DNA of 64,000 nt from the NCBI GenBank assembly GCA_030789695.1, contig CM061139.1, positions 105,808,837-105,872,836 on the forward strand. Direction: 5' to 3'. The notes under the pieces are model-generated. The model made no database searches. It saw only the letters and a program-made list of their open reading frames with translations, and was not told the origin of the DNA. The position numbers were made by a program, and so were the translations under genes. How positions within the stretch are numbered: position 1 is the stretch's first letter; every line of letters starts with the position of its first letter. Shown piece by piece: positions 60,107-64,000 of the stretch. The DNA comes from Scilla litardierei (lineage: Eukaryota > Streptophyta > Magnoliopsida > Asparagales > Asparagaceae).

Positions 60107-60654
60107 GCTCCCAAGTATAATGTGAAGCGGTGCGTGACAACTCCTCTTTGGACGGCGCTGATGTAAAGCCAGGCGCCCGACTTGTGATGGCTCATGTGAA
60201 AAAATTGGGTGAAAAGGCGAATGGTCGGCTCTATCCCGTTGAGCATGCAGAGAACGATGAATCCCACGAGAGACCCGACGGAATTGGGACAGAACTGGCA
60301 CATGGCAAGCCCATTTGCCTTCAGAAACACGATGACGAAGTGGTGGAGGGGAAATCGCAGTCCGAACCTGAAGCTCTGTTCATACACCCCAACTTCGCGG
60401 CGGCTCAGGAAGCAGACCCTCTCTTCCTTATCAGGGGCCCGGGCATGACACGGGGGGAGGAAATACTTAGTATGCAACGACCCGATCGAAGTAGCACAAA
60501 CCGCTGACGGCCACGCCATCACCTCAGAGAGCACCTCAGAGAGATCGCCCTCGTGGCAGCGGATCTCTGAGACCGATCCTCGGGGATGAGCGGGTGGGGC
60601 AGCAGTGGTTGGCCGACCTGCGCTAGAAGAAGAAGAGGACGACTGAGGACGCAT
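60107..60654 (-). pseudogene. Tat antisense ORF, N-terminal part
   Basis: Starts MRPQSSSSSSSAGRP at 60654 on the minus strand and contains FPLHHFVIVFLKANGLAMCQ, LCMLNGIEPTIRLFTQFF and KSGAWLYIS, the conserved core of plant 'gypsy-type transposon' antisense proteins (Pfam family Transposase_28 as best guess). Coding breaks off at the right edge of the inserted LTR. A frameshift of one base is needed to link it with 56137-56385. Confidence 0.7.
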
Positions 60655-60984
60655 GATGCGGCGCTGGGAAAAACTGGGGGAGGCACAGGGGATGAAGGAG
60701 AAGAAGACAGTGTTGAAAGAGCAGAACCTTCATCCGCAGGGCAACCACTTTTCTTTATACCACTCCCCCGAGGCCCTCTGCTCCATCGCAAGCCATCCAA
60801 CTGAGCACACACGTCAACATCCCGCGAAGCACGGCGCTTCAAATTCCGCTCCCAGAGACAGGAGAATTTAAAAATGGCAGTGCCATGATAGCCTCCATTC
60901 AATGCCGATGCCTCGACTGACGCACCTGTCAAATCTACACAGATCACATCGCTCGAACCGAACCGTCAGAATCCGAACGGCCCG

Positions 60985-60999
60985 AGCGATGGGGGCAAT
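60985..60999 (+). other. polypurine tract of the Tat element
   Basis: A purine-rich run including GATGGGGGCAAT immediately before the 3' LTR start TGATACGA. Confidence 0.75.
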
Positions 61000-61850
61000 T
61001 GATACGACCCTTCCAGGATAGGCCAAGACCGAACGGCCCAAGCCCACGTCACACGCCAGCGGCCCTGAGGAAGGACGGGCCAAGCGGCGAGGCCCCCACG
61101 AAGACTTGGAGTCGGGCCGGCCTCGGACCGAAGCGGGCGCAACCACTGGCTTACGTCAGCATGAGTTAACCGCTCCCCTTAAAGCACGCCACATTAATCA
61201 CCATTAAGAGACCCCATTACGCACACCTTCATGACCCATGAAGGCGCCATCAAAGTGGCGGATCGTCGGGGCGAAAATGGTGGACGTTGAGGAGACGTGG
61301 TCGTGGAAAACTCCTATAAAGAGACTTGAGGTACAACGTACAAAAGGATCACTTCCTGGATACCCAAAAGACTGAGGTATTCCTCTCTCACAACCTTGTC
61401 TTCCACCTTATATTTCTCCTCCACAACTCGGCCCGAGGACTCGCGTATCGGCCGCCCCGTGAGCCATACCGATCCAACCGAGCATCCTTCAGATCCGTTC
61501 TGACTTAGGCATCGGAGGGGACTTGGTCGAAACCAAGGTCCGACCTCCTCCGACGAGCTTTCTCGTCTATTCAGGTCAAGTAGATTCAGCCGCGCAGAGG
61601 CTACCCTTCGGCGCCCAGCTAGCCCGAAGCCGAACGCGCTCGCCTCCGAGTCCGTTCGTCTACACCCCTACGGAGGCCGTCGCCCTACTGAGGACCCCCT
61701 TCGGCACACCGACGCGCGGACCCACACGCTCTTCGCCAAAGCCGAACGAGCCGGATCCTACTCCTGGAGGCCGCACGTGATCCCCACGAGTGCGTTTTGA
61801 CCTCCAGCCCCCCAGTCAACCTATCAGCAGTGAGAAAACGCCCCGAAACA
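61000..61850 (+). repeat. 3' LTR of the Tat element
   Basis: 851 bp, diverged copy of 37977-38831 followed by TSD copy GGTAT. Confidence 0.9.
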
Positions 61851-62342
61851 GGTATCAAAAGAGTGTTTGGACCCTTAAAGGAACTATTGATGTAGCATGT
61901 TGCTACGAAGGAGCAGACTTTTAACTTTGAGTGTACGTTGATGCAGATTGGGCATGAAAGCTTGATCAACGCAAGTCAACTTTTGCCTGTGTGTTCTTGC
62001 CGGGTGGTAAGGCCATCTCATGGGCCATCAAGAAACAAATAATGGTAACCTTGTTAACTGTGGAGACGGAATATGTGGCTAATGTTGTAGTAACATTGCA
62101 GGTTCTTTGGATATAAAGGTTTTTGATAAATCTCAAAGTAGTATCGAATGTCGATCATGCAATTACTTTCTACAATAACACAGTAGATCAATAGATTAAT
62201 CAAGGAATCAAAAGTTTTACAAGCAAACGCAATAAAGAGCAATCAAATATCACTTCATTATAAACTGAGAAGAGGAAGTAGTTTTAAAACATGTACCACC
62301 TAAATAAATTCTTGCTGATCTCTCACCAATGCCTATAGCTAA
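61851..62342 (+). pseudogene. Copia RNase H relic, right half
   Basis: Continues the relic at 37150-37976: LKGTID, YVDADWA, KSTFACVFLPGGKAISWAIK, VETEYVA and EEVVLKHVPPK occur in order, with many stops. With one GGTAT copy set aside the frame runs on from the left half. It fades near 62342. Confidence 0.85.
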
Positions 62343-62913
62343 TTTTTTTTTCATATCATATCCTATGTCAAGGGTTCAAGGATCTAGAAGCTGCAATAAA
62401 GTATGATGATTACCAAAAAAATTTCCTTTCTCAAACATTGTCTGTGAGTTTCTAGTTAAGCACACATATGGCGTATTCAGTTTTTGAGATTGAATGTTGA
62501 ATAAATTTGAAAGACTTGGTCCCTCACATGACCCTTGGTGTTTAGGGAAGGGGCAAGGATGAGATTACTACACCTTAACCAAGAGCTGTGAAAGCATCAC
62601 ATCGTAGAAATTAGCTGTGAAAACAATTAGTTAATCTCTTCTTCGCTGCGACGAGAGTCATTACTATGTAGTTTGAGGAGCATCCAAATCATACACACTT
62701 TGACTCTCAAATAGCGTCTAAAAATCATGGTTGGAATAAGCTAATTTGCCACGTTGCAGATATAGGCCATGTATGATTTGGTCCGAGCAGACGTGTTTTT
62801 GGAGAGCCATCAACCAAAGTTGGATGGATTTAGGTGTGCAAGAAAGATCACTGATACATCTATAATAGCAAGGCCAACTCTTGCAAGCTGCTTATAACCG
62901 GACTTCGATCCAT
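62343..62913. other. unassigned DNA between Copia relic and LTR fragment
   Basis: No coding or structural feature could be supported. It may contain the decayed 3' LTR of the Copia relic. Confidence 0.35.
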
Positions 62914-63190
62914 GTTGTGATTCTCATTGATCACTATAAGAATTACTGATCATGGTATAACGGTAAAAAAACTGGAGAGTAAAAAAAAAACTTCACTATT
63001 TCTTACTGAAATAACTTTACACACTCTAAGGTAAACACCACAAAAATAACACTCACTACAACGTTTACCTCTTTAGTTAATTTTCTCTCACTGAAGAAAT
63101 CCCTCATTTTTACCTCTCTGGGTAACGTTGGAGATGAGATTTTTGAGATGTTTTGGATCTGCTCTTCGCACCTCTATTTATGAGAAAATT
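62914..63190 (-). mobile_element. old LTR fragment related to the intronic Copia LTR
   Basis: The minus strand matches the downstream half of LTR 8314-8761: TTACCCAGAGAGGTAAA, GTTTACC-TAGAGTGTGTAAA, TTTACTCTCCA, GTGATCA-TGAGAATCACAAC. A CATAAATAG TATA-like word lies at the upstream end. No primer site or coding adjoins, and divergence is high, so it is an old solo or truncated LTR of the same broad family. Confidence 0.75.
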
Positions 63191-64000
63191 GGGAAAATGA
63201 CACCGGTCAACAAGGGTTTTTAATTTTTACCACCAAGTTTAAAAACTTGGCTAGAATAACACCCTAATGAAAATAGTGACGAAAATACTCCCAGTCAATA
63301 AATAAAAACCCCCGCGAAAACCGAAGCGGTAGTAGGTCGCACTCCTCCAATTTGCCGCCTAAATCGTCCCCCCTTCCTGCGAAACCCATAACACCTCCCA
63401 TCATCCTCCTCTCCGACCAGACATCCACCGCCGTTTTCCGTCTTCAACCGCCTATGTCGTAGCTGCAACGATCCCAACCACCGAATCCACAAACCCTTCG
63501 CCGCTTCTCCAATTCATATGGCGTAGCCCTCGCAAGCAGAACTCACAGCACTGACGTACCAAGCCTACATCGACTTTTTTATTTTCGAACCAGGTAAGTG
63601 ATTTGCGAATATTTTGGAATTTTTTTGTGATTTTGTACAAGATTTTTTGGAGTATTAATTTAAGGTTTTGGGAAGAATACATTTTGAGAAGAATACGAAG
63701 TGCATCAATATGCATGTTCAAATTCTTTGCAAATGTACAGGATATTGATGCTCATACCACTAAACTTGCATAATTGGAGATGTGCATCAATATGTGGTAA
63801 AATACGTTGGAATACGTTAGTAAACGCTGGTTTACGTGACATATAGAAGTGCATAGCAGCGCATATCAGCTCAAATTGGTGTATATCAGCGTAAATCAGT
63901 GCATATCAGTTAATTTGAAGGAATAATACTACATACCTAACTAGGAAGCACTTTCATGCGATGAGCAGCATGTTTTTGTATTTTTTTTGGTAAAATACGA
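63191..64000 (+). other. uncharacterised stretch with a strong splice donor, runs off the window
   Basis: After an AT-rich lead (63191-63300), a GC-richer, pyrimidine-rich block (63300-63593) ends at CAG|GTAAGTG (63593/63594), like a 5' UTR exon with its intron. Beyond, the word GCATATCAGC/GCGTAAATCAG recurs near 63845-63910. No protein could be assigned. It might be the start of a host gene or of a Mutator-like element. Confidence 0.35.

Larger units (their letters stand above)
56381..60111 (+). mobile_element. probable Del-type solo LTR inserted in the antisense ORF
   Basis: Starts TGTAATGG at 56386 after GCTCC (56381-56385), and GCTCC recurs at 60107-60111, giving a candidate TSD at a break in the antisense coding. 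The right end shares the block around GGACCTGCT...ACGCTTAT and GCGGACC with the solo LTR at 50448-53275 (reversed), but the expected terminal CGTGACA is missing. An acidic peptide (DYIEDPTIEDHILEVDP) ends at 59828, as in that relative. It hosts (TA)n fold-back elements. Boundaries are tentative. Confidence 0.55.
37972..61855 (+). mobile_element. Gypsy/Tat LTR retrotransposon with nested insertions
   Basis: LTRs 37977-38831 and 61000-61850 (ends TGATA...GAAACA) are flanked by GGTAT (37972-37976 and 61851-61855). The order is primer site, truncated gag, protease, reverse transcriptase, two RNase H regions, integrase, tandem repeats, antisense ORF, polypurine tract. Two RNase H regions, a repeat-rich 3' region and an antisense gene are hallmarks of the Tat lineage. 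The span is 23.9 kb because at least two elements inserted into it. LTRs are roughly 90 % alike by eye. Confidence 0.9.

Overview
This window is plant nuclear DNA, almost certainly from an angiosperm. It holds one recognisable host gene with GT-AG introns and a plastid-targeting-like N terminus. The rest is dominated by plant transposable elements: Copia/Tork, Copia/SIRE, Gypsy/Tat, Gypsy/Del-Tekay, Helitrons, and fold-back elements sitting in (TA)n. I could not place the species. All identity statements are by eye.

Host gene. CCS1, a plastid System II cytochrome c biogenesis protein of the ResB/Ccs1 family, lies on the minus strand from 17094 to 2548. I could resolve eight exons with GT-AG junctions that give an uninterrupted 534-residue product. 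The gene is spread over 14.5 kb because intron 3 (4118-16249) is about 12.1 kb. That intron holds a very young, antisense Copia element (8314-13386, TSD CGAAC, LTRs differing by one T), a Helitron-like 3' end beside exon 3, and long G-runs on the transcribed strand. About 255 bp upstream of the CCS1 start is the 3' LTR of a same-strand Copia relic.

17350-28148: this minus-strand Copia relic is split by a 9.6-kb non-coding element with 3.1-kb LTRs (18154-27776, TSD CCGGT). That element looks like a LARD-type derivative of Del/Tekay. A 500-N assembly gap follows (28149-28648).

29359-36744: a cluster of fold-back elements of several unrelated sequence families. Each lies between (TA)n tracts, and several have an extra hairpin near each end. 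Among them are two oppositely oriented Helitrons whose 5' end has been multiplied into a 77-bp minisatellite, and a third Helitron end.

37150-62342: a nested 'Russian doll'. An old Copia relic (37150-37976 and 61851-62342) is split by a 23.9-kb Gypsy/Tat element (37977-61850, TSD GGTAT). The Tat element has lost most of gag, has a degenerate pol with two RNase H regions, a tandem-repeat 3' region and an antisense ORF. It was hit by a SIRE-like element with gag but no pol (TR-GAG type, 43389-53579, TSD AAGTT), whose 3' LTR was hit by a Del-type solo LTR (50448-53275, TSD GATAG). It was also hit inside its antisense gene by a second probable solo LTR (56386-60106), which itself carries fold-back elements in (TA)n.

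62343-64000: decayed DNA, an old minus-strand LTR fragment related to the Copia in the CCS1 intron, and an uncharacterised GC-richer stretch with a good splice donor that runs off the window.
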